The position numbers and the translations under genes are program-made. Of a stretch of DNA of 64,000 nucleotides, positions 35,990 to 45,123 are shown one piece after another. Under the pieces are notes generated by a model. It was not told where the DNA came from, did not search any database, and worked only from the letters and a program-made list of their open reading frames with translations. The number at the start of each line of letters is the position of its first letter. The stretch's first letter is position 1. The stretch comes from RGIG8244 sp045639325 (lineage in GTDB: Bacteria; Verrucomicrobiota; Lentisphaeria; Victivallales; UBA1829): contig JAZUCU010000035.1 of assembly GCA_045639325.1 (NCBI GenBank), positions 117,044-181,043 of the forward strand, read 5' to 3'.

Positions 35990-37353
35990 TTCGGAAAGAA
36001 TGGAAAATCCGTGCCGGTTTTGTCGGTTTCGGGGAAGTCAATACCCCGCGGGAATTTATTGACGGACGCTGCAGAACCGCAGCGGATGAACTGATCAAAC
36101 GCGGCGTGGAACTGGTGGAAACAGCTCCTGTCAGCGACGATCCCGAAGGCGCACAGGCGCAGCGTGCTGTGGAAGAATTGTCCAAAGGTGATTTTGATGC
36201 ATTGGTTGTTTGTATCGCCGGATGGATCCCCACCTGGGCTGTCATCAAAGTGATCGAACCTTTCAAACACAAACCCATGCTTCTCTGGGGGCTCAGCGGA
36301 TGGCGGGAAAATGGCCATTTTGTCACCACAGCTGACCAGGCAGGCTCTACTGCGTTGCGTGCTCCCATGAAAGAAATGGGATACAATTTCAAGTATCTGG
36401 TCAACTTCAAAGATTCCGCTCCCCGTTATGACGAAGCGGTATCCTACCTGCGTGCCGCCTCTGCTTCTGCCATGATGAAACACGCATTCATCGGCATGAG
36501 CGGATATCGTGACATGCGTCTGTACGGAACGCTGTATGATGGCAATCTGTTGAAGAAGAAAATCGGTGCAGAAATTGAACATTTTGACCTTCTGGAAATC
36601 AATGAATTGATCAAAGATATTCCGCAGGATGAAATCGATGCTCTTGCCGCCAAAATCAAAACTAATTGGGATTTTGTACGTGCTCCCCAGGAAGGAACCG
36701 TTGAAAATTCCGTGCGTCTCTCTCTGGCATTCCAGAAAAAAATCAAAGAACGCGGCTATGATGCGTTTTCTTTCTGCGATGTGGATGGCGTCAAGAAACT
36801 GTTGAAATTTGCTCCCGCCGGTGCGTTGACTCTCCTTCATGATGAAATGGATATCCCCTCTGTTCCGGAAAACGATTCTTACGGTGCCGTTACCCAGCTC
36901 ATCATGAAATATCTGACCGGACAGTCTCCCGCCTACATGGAATTTTATGAGTTCACAAAAGATTCCGCATTCATGGGCGTGCCCGATTATGTCCCCGCAT
37001 CTGTTGTCGATGGCAAGGTGACTGTCATGCCCAATGCATTCGGTTCTTTCGGCGAAGGCTTGCTCAACGTTTCCAAAGTCAAAACCGGAGAAGTGACCAT
37101 TGTCCGTCTCGCACAGGTCGATGGCGAACTGGTTGTTCATGCGGTGAAAGCGGTCGCCAAGACGCCGGAAACCTGGGAAGAAGCGGGCTGGGCTCCCCCG
37201 GCACCCCAGCTGCCGAGCCTGGAAGTCTGTTTCGGGAAATCTTCCGATGAGTTCCTGAAAGACGTGATGGGACAGCATTATATTGTCACATACGGCGATA
37301 ATATGGAATTGATTGCCAACTATTGCACCATCAACGGCTTGAAGATGATCTGA
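35986..37353 (+). CDS. L-fucose/L-arabinose isomerase-family protein
   Basis: The protein begins RAGFVGFGEVNTPREF and has the domain pattern of the fucose isomerase family: FDALVVCIAGWIPTWAVI, LLWGLSGWRENG, FIGMSGYRDMRLYGTL, and a C-terminal QHYIVTYGD. Members interconvert aldoses and ketoses with Mn2+. The 455 residues fall between arabinose (about 500) and short fucose-isomerase-like proteins. It follows the kinase with a 4-nt overlap and ends the operon before a terminator. The substrate is not known. Confidence 0.8.
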   Translation: MIRKEWKIRAGFVGFGEVNTPREFIDGRCRTAADELIKRGVELVETAPVSDDPEGAQAQRAVEELSKGDFDALVVCIAGWIPTWAVIKVIEPFKHKPMLLWGLSGWRENGHFVTTADQAGSTALRAPMKEMGYNFKYLVNFKDSAPRYDEAVSYLRAASASAMMKHAFIGMSGYRDMRLYGTLYDGNLLKKKIGAEIEHFDLLEINELIKDIPQDEIDALAAKIKTNWDFVRAPQEGTVENSVRLSLAFQKKIKERGYDAFSFCDVDGVKKLLKFAPAGALTLLHDEMDIPSVPENDSYGAVTQLIMKYLTGQSPAYMEFYEFTKDSAFMGVPDYVPASVVDGKVTVMPNAFGSFGEGLLNVSKVKTGEVTIVRLAQVDGELVVHAVKAVAKTPETWEEAGWAPPAPQLPSLEVCFGKSSDEFLKDVMGQHYIVTYGDNMELIANYCTINGLKMI

Positions 37354-37376
37354 GTCGATTCCGGTCATTAAAAAAT

Positions 37377-37421
37377 ATCCGGTATGTTTGCTCTTTTACA
37401 GGTGAATATGCCGGATTTTTT
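37377..37421 (+). terminator. Terminator of the 29-37 kb operon
   Basis: ATCCGGTAT pairs with ATATGCCGGAT (one bulge) around a 20-nt loop and is followed by a T-run to 37421. Confidence 0.7.
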
Positions 37422-37474
37422 CTGCATTGGCTCATTTTACTGTATTTTTGGCTCAATAGTATAAAAAATATACC

Positions 37475-37503
37475 TTGCATTTTGCAATTTAAGCCAATAT
37501 ATT
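37475..37503 (+). promoter_or_regulatory. Promoter of the tandem deacetylase-like genes
   Basis: TTGCAT, 17 bp, TATATT, 32 nt before the ATG at 37536. Confidence 0.6.
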
Positions 37504-37535
37504 ATTAAAACAACTTAACAAGGAGTTTGTATAGT

Positions 37536-38732
37536 ATGATTGAAATCACAAGTCACAGACAAGGTGCGATCCTGAACCACAATCACGGGATCGAAACCGA
37601 ATCCTCTCTCAAAATCAAAGTGGAAGGTATTTCCGAATCCGGACGTCCCGTAAAAGTCAACGGCATTCCTGCTGAAATGGATGGCCGTATTTTCCGTGCC
37701 GATGTTGAACTCAAAGAAAAATTCAATAAAGTCACTGCGACTGTCATGACACCCTCCGGTGATTACTCTCAGTCCCTTGTGCTTGTTTGGGATAAAAAAT
37801 CTTTCAAACGCTTCAACTGTTATATCGATGACCACAGTTTCCTGTTTACAGAACTGACCCGTCAGAAACCCGCCCGTGCGTTTGATCACTTCTATCTCGC
37901 AGCATTGAAAAAGATTCATGAAGAAACCGGCTTCAAAGTTACACTGAACAGCTTCTACCGCAACGATCACGATCCCGCCGGATATCTGCTTTCTGAAATG
38001 CCGGATACCTGGAAAAGTGAGTTCGAAGATCAGTCCGACTGGCTCCGTTTTTCTTTCCATGCCTACAGTGAATTTCCGGACCGTCCCTATGTGGAAACTT
38101 CTGCTGAAGAATTCGGTAAAGAATATGATCTTGTCCGCGATGAAATCATCCGTTTTGCCGGGGAAAAATCTTTCATTCCGCCGGTTGTTATGCATTGGGC
38201 GAATATTCATTCTGCGGTTGCTGCTGAACTGCGGGAACGCGGTGTCACAGTCTATTCCCACTGTATGCGTCCCCGTGTAATGGGCGGCCCCAGCCTTGCA
38301 GACCGTCAGAAGGGCGGCAATATGGCTGCGATCGAAAAACGTGCGGCATCCAAGGATGAACGTGTTTCCGAATTGGAAGGCTTCTCTCTCTATTATGACG
38401 ATCAGGAAGAAAACAGCTATCTGGCACGTCACAGAGCCTACTATAACCCTGCAATTGACATGATCATCCAGCAGTTCACTGTCTGCTGCAATCTGTTGAC
38501 ACAGGATGTAATCCGGGAACGTACTGCTGAACATCTGGAATTGAATACAAAATACGGCGTGGAAGCCTTCTGTTTCGGCAGCCACGAACAGTATTCCTTC
38601 CCGTACTATCCCAACTATATTCCGGATCATCTGGAACGTGTAGCTCTGACTGCACGTTTGTATCATGAAGCCGGATATAAAGGTGTCTTCTATCCGGAAG
38701 GCATTCTGGGTAATACGGCATGGGATAAATAA
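37536..38732 (+). CDS. Polysaccharide-deacetylase-like protein, copy 1 of a tandem pair
   Basis: A small N-terminal beta domain (about 1-85) precedes a barrel reminiscent of NodB-type deacetylases: FNCYIDDHSFLF supplies an Asp pair and FSFHAYSEFPDRPY a His, while the C-terminal GYKGVFYPEG would close the barrel. No signal peptide. I cannot assign a substrate. ATG at 37536 was chosen because copy 2 begins at the matching codon, although a TTG frame opening lies at 37527. AAGGAG lies upstream. Confidence 0.6.
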   Translation: MIEITSHRQGAILNHNHGIETESSLKIKVEGISESGRPVKVNGIPAEMDGRIFRADVELKEKFNKVTATVMTPSGDYSQSLVLVWDKKSFKRFNCYIDDHSFLFTELTRQKPARAFDHFYLAALKKIHEETGFKVTLNSFYRNDHDPAGYLLSEMPDTWKSEFEDQSDWLRFSFHAYSEFPDRPYVETSAEEFGKEYDLVRDEIIRFAGEKSFIPPVVMHWANIHSAVAAELRERGVTVYSHCMRPRVMGGPSLADRQKGGNMAAIEKRAASKDERVSELEGFSLYYDDQEENSYLARHRAYYNPAIDMIIQQFTVCCNLLTQDVIRERTAEHLELNTKYGVEAFCFGSHEQYSFPYYPNYIPDHLERVALTARLYHEAGYKGVFYPEGILGNTAWDK

Positions 38733-38753
38733 TTTTAACAAGGTGTTTGTATC

Positions 38754-39950
38754 ATGATTGAAATCACAAGTCACAGACAAGGTGCGATCCTGAACCACAA
38801 TCACGGGATCGAAACCGAATCCTCTCTCAAAATCAAAGTGGAAGGAATTTCCGAAGCCGGACGTCCCGTAAAAGTCAACGGCGTTCCTGCTGAAATGGAT
38901 GGCCGTATTTTCCGCGCCGATGTGGAACTCAAAGAAAAATTCAATAATATCACAGCGACTGTTATGACACCCTCCGGTGATTACTCTCAGTCTCTTGTGC
39001 TTGTTTGGGATAAAAAATCTTTCAAACGCTTCAACTGTTATATCGACGACCACAGCTTCCTGTTTATGGAACTGACCCGTCAGAAACCTGCCCGTGCGTT
39101 TGATCACTTCTATCTCGCTGCATTGAAAAAGATCCACGAAGAAACCGGACTCAAAGTCACCCTGAACAGCTTCTATCGTAACGATCACGATCCTGACGGC
39201 TATCTGCTTTCCGAAATGCCGGATATCTGGAAGAGTGAGTTCGAAGATCAGTCCGACTGGCTCCGTTTCTCCTTCCACGCCTACAGTGAATTCCCGGACC
39301 GTCCCTATGTGGAAGCCTCTGCAGAAGAATTCAGCAAGGATTACGATTTGATCCGTGATGAAATCGTCCGTTTTGCCGGGGAAAAATCCTTCATCGTTCC
39401 CATGATCGTTCACTGGGGCAACATCCATTCTGCCGTTGCAGCAGAATACCGCAGAAAAGGTGCCATGATCTACGGCAAATCCATGCGTCCCTGCGTCATG
39501 GGCGGTCCCAGCCTTGCAGACCGTCAGAAGGGCGGCAACATGAAAGAAGTCGAAAAACGTGCGGCATCCAAAGACGAACGTGTTTCCGGGTATGAAGGCT
39601 TCTCTCTCTATTATGACGATCAGGAAGAAAACAGCTACTTGGCACGTCATAAAATCTATTACAACCCGGCAATTGATATGTACATTCAGCTCGGCACTGT
39701 CTGCTGCAATCTGTTGACACAGGATGTGATCCGCGAACGCATTGCTGCACAGTTGGAATTGAATGGCAAATACGGTGTGGAAACATACAGCTTCGCCAGC
39801 CATGAACAGTATTCCTTCCCGTTCTACCCCAACTATATCCCGGATCACCTGGATCGTATCGCGCTGACCGCCCGTTTGTTCCATGACGCCGGATATAAAG
39901 GTGTGTTCTATCCGGAAGGTCTGTTCGGCAATACCGCCTGGGAAGAATAA
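38754..39950 (+). CDS. Polysaccharide-deacetylase-like protein, copy 2 of a tandem pair
   Basis: It has the same architecture as copy 1 and the same length (398 against 398 residues). The first 92 nt of the two genes are identical, and the duplication includes the leader TTAACAAGG-GTTTGTAT. Divergence rises toward the C-terminal half (for example MHWANIH against VHWGNIH, then a changed stretch around residues 225-240). Only 21 nt separate the copies, so they share one transcript that ends at the 39977 terminator. Confidence 0.6.
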   Translation: MIEITSHRQGAILNHNHGIETESSLKIKVEGISEAGRPVKVNGVPAEMDGRIFRADVELKEKFNNITATVMTPSGDYSQSLVLVWDKKSFKRFNCYIDDHSFLFMELTRQKPARAFDHFYLAALKKIHEETGLKVTLNSFYRNDHDPDGYLLSEMPDIWKSEFEDQSDWLRFSFHAYSEFPDRPYVEASAEEFSKDYDLIRDEIVRFAGEKSFIVPMIVHWGNIHSAVAAEYRRKGAMIYGKSMRPCVMGGPSLADRQKGGNMKEVEKRAASKDERVSGYEGFSLYYDDQEENSYLARHKIYYNPAIDMYIQLGTVCCNLLTQDVIRERIAAQLELNGKYGVETYSFASHEQYSFPFYPNYIPDHLDRIALTARLFHDAGYKGVFYPEGLFGNTAWEE

Positions 39951-39976
39951 AATCTCCCGATTCCAGTAAAAAAAAC

Positions 39977-40022
39977 AAGCTGCTGCATGGCATAAAAACC
40001 TTGCAGCAGCTTTTTTGATTTT
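39977..40022. terminator. Bidirectional terminator
   Basis: AAGCTGCTGCA (39977-39987) pairs with TGCAGCAGCTT (40002-40012). T-rich sequence follows on the plus strand and eight A precede it, so it also works for the convergent GNAT gene. Confidence 0.9.
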
Positions 40023-40046
40023 TTTTGTTTGAAAAATCAAACGTTT

Positions 40047-41033
40047 TTACAAAAGAAACGGTTTTGTCAGTATGACTGTCTGCAGTTTCGATCTTACTTT
40101 TTCAATGACCTTGTTTTTGTTTTCTTCGGTTTCATATCCCATATAAAACGGGACGACTCCGAATTTTTCCCGGAAGGCGGTAATTGCCGCAGATACTAAT
40201 TTTTCTCCATCGTCAAGATACGCCGGATGAAGCATAAAATCCACGATCGGCATTCCGTGATAAAGGATTCCGAAGGCATAACCGCAACATGCTCCCGCTT
40301 CATTCAGAGCGGTAACAACCACACCGCGTCCGCCGAGACTTTCCTGATAGACCGAACGGAAATCTTCGATCCCTGCAGCCGGTCCGCCGTAATATGGATA
40401 GTTTCGTTTGTGTATTTCCGGTGTGTATGCCAGAAATTTATCACAATCGAATTGATCCGAGATTTTTCCGGGGCGGATTTCTTTTATTTTTCCCGGACGG
40501 AATACGGACTCTGCATCTTCCAGAAAGTGGCGTTCTTTGCTGTAACAAAGCGCACCGGTTTCTGTTCCATAGATGGAATAAAATCCCACTTTTTTATAAC
40601 TGGCAGCGGCGAAACGATTCCCGGTTGCACAGGTCAGACTTTTGACCGGAGCACGTTTGATTTCCTCCATACAGTATTTCAGCAATTCGGTCATAATGCC
40701 CCGCTGACGGAATTTTTCTTCTGTCAGGACATTACCGAAATTTCCGCGGAGGGATTTTGTGGAATAAGCGAACCAGATCCGCCCCGCGATTTCGCCATTG
40801 ATTTCCGCAAAGAACCAGTGATCGACAATATCCGGATAATATGCTCCATCCATTGCATCGGAGAGATAAGCCCGCCAGGATCCGATGGCATAAAAATTAC
40901 GTTTTATGCCGTCTGTGCCCATGGATTGCAAAATATAGTTTTTATATTTTTCCGGAGCGGGTTCTGCTGAAGTCCAATGAAGAACAGTCAGAGTTTCTCC
41001 GTTTTCCAGTTTTTTTTCTGTCAGAATTTTCAT
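40047..41033 (-). CDS. GNAT-family N-acetyltransferase
   Basis: The GNAT core lies at about residues 65-165: HWFFAEINGEIAGRIWFAY, then the acetyl-CoA loop FRQRGIMTELLKYCMEEI, then AAASYKKVGFYSIYG. The C-terminal 150 residues resemble a degenerate second acetyltransferase domain (VVVTALNEAGACCGYAFG, FMLHPAYLDDGEKLVSAAI). At 328 residues it suits a tandem-GNAT protein. It is monocistronic, with its own promoter. The acceptor is unknown. Confidence 0.8.
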   Translation of the reverse strand: MKILTEKKLENGETLTVLHWTSAEPAPEKYKNYILQSMGTDGIKRNFYAIGSWRAYLSDAMDGAYYPDIVDHWFFAEINGEIAGRIWFAYSTKSLRGNFGNVLTEEKFRQRGIMTELLKYCMEEIKRAPVKSLTCATGNRFAAASYKKVGFYSIYGTETGALCYSKERHFLEDAESVFRPGKIKEIRPGKISDQFDCDKFLAYTPEIHKRNYPYYGGPAAGIEDFRSVYQESLGGRGVVVTALNEAGACCGYAFGILYHGMPIVDFMLHPAYLDDGEKLVSAAITAFREKFGVVPFYMGYETEENKNKVIEKVRSKLQTVILTKPFLL

Positions 41034-41085
41034 ACTTGGCTCCGTAAATCAACGTTATTTGTTCCATACTGCGATCCGGTAAAAT

Positions 41086-41113
41086 ATAATAGCATACTTT
41101 TATGACTTTTCAA
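41086..41113 (-). promoter_or_regulatory. Promoter of the GNAT gene
   Basis: Minus strand TTGAAA, 16 bp, TATTAT, with GC before the -10 box. The rest of 41114-41270 shows no gene and no convincing terminator for the operon ending at 41271. Confidence 0.6.
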
Positions 41114-41270
41114 TTTCATACCCGGTATTTTTTTGTGAAAAAATGGGTTGAAACTGATATCGTACACAATTTTCTGCCTTTATTGTTCGCTTAAATACAA
41201 GGTGTTTTTTGCTGCATCGGAAAAAATCGTTGAATCGTTTCTGTGCCGGAATTCCACCGGAAAGCAGACA

Positions 41271-42071
41271 TTATTTATTGATGACTTTTTTCGGCGTAAG
41301 CTTGTATTGCCACAACCGTTTTTTATTGATTTCCTTTGCCAGCGGGGTATCCGCCTTTGACAATTCGGTTGCAATGATGTTTGCCAGAAAATGAGCGCCC
41401 ATGATGTTGGTGTGACTGGGATCATAGCGGTCACTCAAACGTTGGATACAATAGTATGTTGCACATTCTTTTTCGCCGATCTCTTCCATTGCTTTTGCCT
41501 GTTCGGTGAATAAATCGAGACAGGGGGCTTTGAACTCCGCAGCAATCTCACGAATCGCCTGACTGTACGGAATACGATCTGCCCGTATTGCCTTTCCATC
41601 GCGGAAAACCGGGGTATCATCATCGCCGCGATACATGGATTGATTGAGGGTAACAAAAATTGTTTTTGCTTTGATCGCCTCTGCTTCCTTGTAAAAACGG
41701 CGCAGATTTTCTTTGAATTGCAGGATGGATTCCGCAGTTTGCGGTTCTTTATTGGCATCATTCGCGCCCAATGCCATAATCACATAATCCGGCTTGGATG
41801 CAAGTAATTTATCCCACCAGCCCTGTTCCCGGAATGTTACAGTGCATCTGCCGGATTTTGCAAAATTGAGGATTTTTACATTGTTGTTGAAATATCCTCC
41901 GAGGACTTCACCCCATCCCCAGACGCGGCGCGGATCACAATCTTCATCGGGATTATTCTGCCGGTAACTTTCGCATGCGGAACTGCAAGCCAGTGCCACT
42001 TTGATTTCTTTTGCTCCGGCGATATGGAATATGCCGGTAAGGAACATAAAAATAACGGTGAAATATTTCAT
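41271..42071 (-). CDS. Secreted CE12-like (rhamnogalacturonan acetylesterase-type) SGNH hydrolase
   Basis: Signal peptide MKYFTVIFMFLTGIFHIAGA. The family blocks RVWGWGEVLGGYF, ILNFAKSGRCTVTFREQGWW, VIMALGANDAN and the C-terminal Asp216-x-x-His219 (DPSHTNIMGAHF) match carbohydrate esterase family 12. The nucleophile block, normally GDST, reads Ala28-Cys29-Ser30-Ser31, so Ser30 would be the nucleophile in an altered setting. ATG at 42071 is preferred because GGGGA lies nine bases upstream, and an ATG at 42080 is only one base from it. Last gene of the 47.4-41.3 kb operon. Confidence 0.8.
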   Translation of the reverse strand: MKYFTVIFMFLTGIFHIAGAKEIKVALACSSACESYRQNNPDEDCDPRRVWGWGEVLGGYFNNNVKILNFAKSGRCTVTFREQGWWDKLLASKPDYVIMALGANDANKEPQTAESILQFKENLRRFYKEAEAIKAKTIFVTLNQSMYRGDDDTPVFRDGKAIRADRIPYSQAIREIAAEFKAPCLDLFTEQAKAMEEIGEKECATYYCIQRLSDRYDPSHTNIMGAHFLANIIATELSKADTPLAKEINKKRLWQYKLTPKKVINK

Positions 42072-42089
42072 TTGAATCATTCCCCGGAA

Positions 42090-42851
42090 TTAATGTTGAA
42101 AATATTTGTTGCCATAAGGCCAGGCAGAGGATCCTGCCCATTTGAAATAATTGACAAGAAGTCGGCGCAGAAGCAGATCACTGCCTTCCATTCCTGTTCC
42201 GCCGGGGAACTTGATCACTTTGAAGCCTTCCGCCATTGTATTGCCGAAGTCGGAACTCCAGCCGCGGTAATGTGCCTGATCGTGTTTTTTCTGCCAGAGT
42301 ATCTCGCCTTTCCCGGCAATACAGATTTTCAATGCCGCTTTCAGATCTTCCTCCACATCTGCAATCCGGATATAAAAATCGGGCAGAAAATATTGCATGG
42401 ACTGATTGCAATCCGTTTCAAACGCATAGATTTCGCGCACACTGCTGAGTTTCTGATCCCAGAACGAATTCAAGATCGCATCATAAGCATTTTGTGCAAC
42501 CCGACGGTGTTCCGGGTGACTGTCCTGCGGCCACATGATGAAAACGATATCCGGCTGAATAGCTTCCAATTGTTCCATGATCAATTGGCGATCTTTACCA
42601 TCTCCTTCATAAAGGGCACTTTCCCGGGAGCCGATCACGATTTCCCGGAGTCCGAGCATTTCACAGCTTTTTGTGATATCACGATCAAAAATCTTCAATT
42701 GTTCTTCATTCCGGAAATGATTCCGGTTTGCAACGTGGAGAACTGTGCAATCGCATCCTGCAAGTTGCAGAAGACGGAGTGTTCCGCCCATACTCATCTG
42801 ACATTCATCTGCATGGGCGCCGATTGCTAAAACCTTAACTTTCTTTTCCAT
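42090..42851 (-). CDS. PIG-L-family deacetylase
   Basis: PIG-L/LmbE enzymes remove N-acetyl groups from amino sugars using Zn2+. The N-terminal motif, usually AHPDD, reads Ala12-His13-Ala14-Asp15-Glu16, replacing the second Asp (a metal ligand in MshB) with Glu. The third ligand region SHPEHRR (His112, His115) is kept. No signal peptide, so it is cytoplasmic. Spacing of 18 nt to the CE12-like gene and 34 nt to the DUF4838 gene places it in the operon. Confidence 0.85.
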   Translation of the reverse strand: MEKKVKVLAIGAHADECQMSMGGTLRLLQLAGCDCTVLHVANRNHFRNEEQLKIFDRDITKSCEMLGLREIVIGSRESALYEGDGKDRQLIMEQLEAIQPDIVFIMWPQDSHPEHRRVAQNAYDAILNSFWDQKLSSVREIYAFETDCNQSMQYFLPDFYIRIADVEEDLKAALKICIAGKGEILWQKKHDQAHYRGWSSDFGNTMAEGFKVIKFPGGTGMEGSDLLLRRLLVNYFKWAGSSAWPYGNKYFQH

Positions 42852-42885
42852 AAAAAACTCCTCTGTTGAATTGGAAAGTTATATT

Positions 42886-45090
42886 TTATTTTGCTTTTGT
42901 ATAAAGGACCTGTGGAACATCTTCCGGGTTGAAATACTGTTCGTAAAGAACGGCATCATTTTTTGTGTTTCCGTTAAAAAAGATTTTTGAACGGTATGTA
43001 CGGACAAATTTTGCTTTTACCGGTTTTGCCAGTTTGTCATCCGTCCATGTGTACAACCATTCTTTTTTGCTGTAATGTCTGCGTTTTGGAACGAGCTTGT
43101 ACCATGTTTTTCCATCCATGCTGCCCAGAATTTCATAATCATACCGTTCTGCACCTCTGGTCATGCCTTGAACCGAAATGATCCGGTGAAGCGTTTTTGG
43201 ATCATCGAATTCGATTTGACACCATCCTTCACTCATGCCGGAATGCCAGACGTTTTTGATATCTCCATCGTACGCTTTTGCCGGGAAATTGGAGCCGTTG
43301 ATACTGCTTGCCCGGGCTTTGATCTTTGCCAACCGGGGCAGGATCTTGAGTCGGTCTGTGAATGTTTTCTTGATTTTCCAATGAGTCACTTTATCAGCTG
43401 CCACGTCTGAAAGAATATCTTTCAGCAATTCTTCCGGAGTCATTTTGAGATCATAAATTTTGCTAACGTTGACATAATCCCGGAGTATCTGATATTTGAC
43501 CGGCATGGTGAGCAGTCTGAGCCGATGCCGGATGACCGGATCGGAATCAGCGGCTTTAGCCTTTTGCAGAAGCTGGAAGGCTTTTACGGTGATTGGAGCG
43601 GATTCGAAATCGGGACTGCCGATGGAGCCGCCGGTATGGAAATTCATGAATTGCTGTTTCCGGTTTGTATCCCGGAGCAGTTTGTAATATTGAGCAACAT
43701 AATGCCCGCCTTTGCCGTAATATTTTTCGCAGAACACTTTTTCATCCGCTTCCCCGTTACCACATTCATAAGGATTCCAGAGAATACGGGCAAGAAACCA
43801 TGGCTTGAACGGGATTCCGAATGAGTTGTCCTGGGGCGGTCCGTTTTCCGGATAAATTCCATTGATCCCGAGTTCGTGGAATGTGCGGAAATTATCAATA
43901 TTGAGCAACAGGTCGGGGGATTGAATCATGCGGTCGCCGAAAGTATAGGTATAATCCCAAAACAGAATATTTTTGCAAACTTTCTGCCATTCTTTGATCT
44001 GGGCGATCAACTCATTGCCGAGAATGTTTTTCGGGTGGGCATACGGTACGCCGCGCCGGTTCTGCCAGGCGCAGATCTGCACACAGACATTATCTTCCGC
44101 CTTGATATTTTTCGGCGGTTTACGGCTTGCATCATAGGCAAAAATCAGGAATTGCACACCGGGAAATTCATTTTTGAGGATTTTTCCTACACGATTGGCA
44201 AACAGAACCCAGCGGGCGGATTCCCGGTTGCCACATTCTTTTACAAGTTTCTTGCAGGGCGCACAATCGCAATATCCACGTGTATGGTCGCCTTCCTGAA
44301 TGGAAATATACAATACTTCCGGGTTCTTCTTGAGGTATGTGCGACATTCCTTTGCTGTGACTTCTGCCAGCTTTTCATTGGTCAGACAGTAATCCGCCAT
44401 TAAACCGCGCTTATCCCGGTGTGTGCGTTTCCCATCCTGCAATGCCCAGAATTCGGGGTTAGATTTGAAATATTTTGCCGGTGTGACGATTTGGAAAAGC
44501 CCGTGACATTTTGCCGGTGGAGAAAAGATACGTTCATCTCCATATTTTTCATAGACTGTAAAGACATTCCCCCAGTTGCTGTTTGCCAGATTCCGGGTAA
44601 GCCAGCGGGTTCCGTTTTCGGAATATTTACCATGCTGTTCTGCAGAAATAATGCGGGCGGCAAATGCCGGTTTACCGTGATAATCAAGCCGGTCGATTTT
44701 TATACTTTTTGCATTGGGGACATATTCAAAATCCGGGGTCAGCCATTTTACTCCGAGTTTACGGTCAAGGAAATAATAAACGCCATACAGCACTCCGCGG
44801 GGGCGTCCGCCGGTGATAATAATGTTTCCTGTTTTATCACCGGAAATCGTGAATTCTTCTTTTCCGAATTTCGGATCGTGACGGAGAATAATGTTTTTGT
44901 TGTTTTTTGCCGCCGCTTTCCCGAAGATTTTTTCAAGATACGTTGTCAATTCTTCGATTGCAGTCTGTTCTGCGGGAATAAGCCCCTCGATTTCACTTTT
45001 TACATTGTATGTGTTATCAATTATGAATGCACCGTAACAAATGTTCAGGGCAAACATGAATGATGCCAATAGAAAAATTTTCATGTTCAT
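42886..45090 (-). CDS. Secreted DUF4838 glycosidase-like protein with C-terminal F5/8-type C domain
   Basis: A signal peptide (residues 1-20) is followed by a hexosaminidase-like N-terminal alpha/beta domain (GGRPRGVLYGVYYFLDRKLG, about 90-110), DUF4838 proper (ISIQEGDHTRGYCDCAPCKKL and ICAWQNRRGVPYAHP) and a discoidin-like domain (about 590-720, WCQIEFDDPKTLHRI). DUF4838 proteins resemble alpha-glucuronidases. Substrate unknown. A second ATG lies two codons in, and neither has a well-spaced ribosome site. It follows a prepilin gene by 33 nt, the same pairing as at the left end of the window. Confidence 0.82.
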   Translation of the reverse strand: MNMKIFLLASFMFALNICYGAFIIDNTYNVKSEIEGLIPAEQTAIEELTTYLEKIFGKAAAKNNKNIILRHDPKFGKEEFTISGDKTGNIIITGGRPRGVLYGVYYFLDRKLGVKWLTPDFEYVPNAKSIKIDRLDYHGKPAFAARIISAEQHGKYSENGTRWLTRNLANSNWGNVFTVYEKYGDERIFSPPAKCHGLFQIVTPAKYFKSNPEFWALQDGKRTHRDKRGLMADYCLTNEKLAEVTAKECRTYLKKNPEVLYISIQEGDHTRGYCDCAPCKKLVKECGNRESARWVLFANRVGKILKNEFPGVQFLIFAYDASRKPPKNIKAEDNVCVQICAWQNRRGVPYAHPKNILGNELIAQIKEWQKVCKNILFWDYTYTFGDRMIQSPDLLLNIDNFRTFHELGINGIYPENGPPQDNSFGIPFKPWFLARILWNPYECGNGEADEKVFCEKYYGKGGHYVAQYYKLLRDTNRKQQFMNFHTGGSIGSPDFESAPITVKAFQLLQKAKAADSDPVIRHRLRLLTMPVKYQILRDYVNVSKIYDLKMTPEELLKDILSDVAADKVTHWKIKKTFTDRLKILPRLAKIKARASSINGSNFPAKAYDGDIKNVWHSGMSEGWCQIEFDDPKTLHRIISVQGMTRGAERYDYEILGSMDGKTWYKLVPKRRHYSKKEWLYTWTDDKLAKPVKAKFVRTYRSKIFFNGNTKNDAVLYEQYFNPEDVPQVLYTKAK

Positions 45091-45123
45091 AGAATCATTG
45101 AGTCCTTTCTTATATCTTAAATC

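Noticed and set aside
37515..40040. An 841-codon minus-strand frame
   Set aside because: It lies exactly opposite the tandem deacetylase-like genes and repeats itself only because those genes are duplicated; the plus frames have ribosome sites and a promoter.
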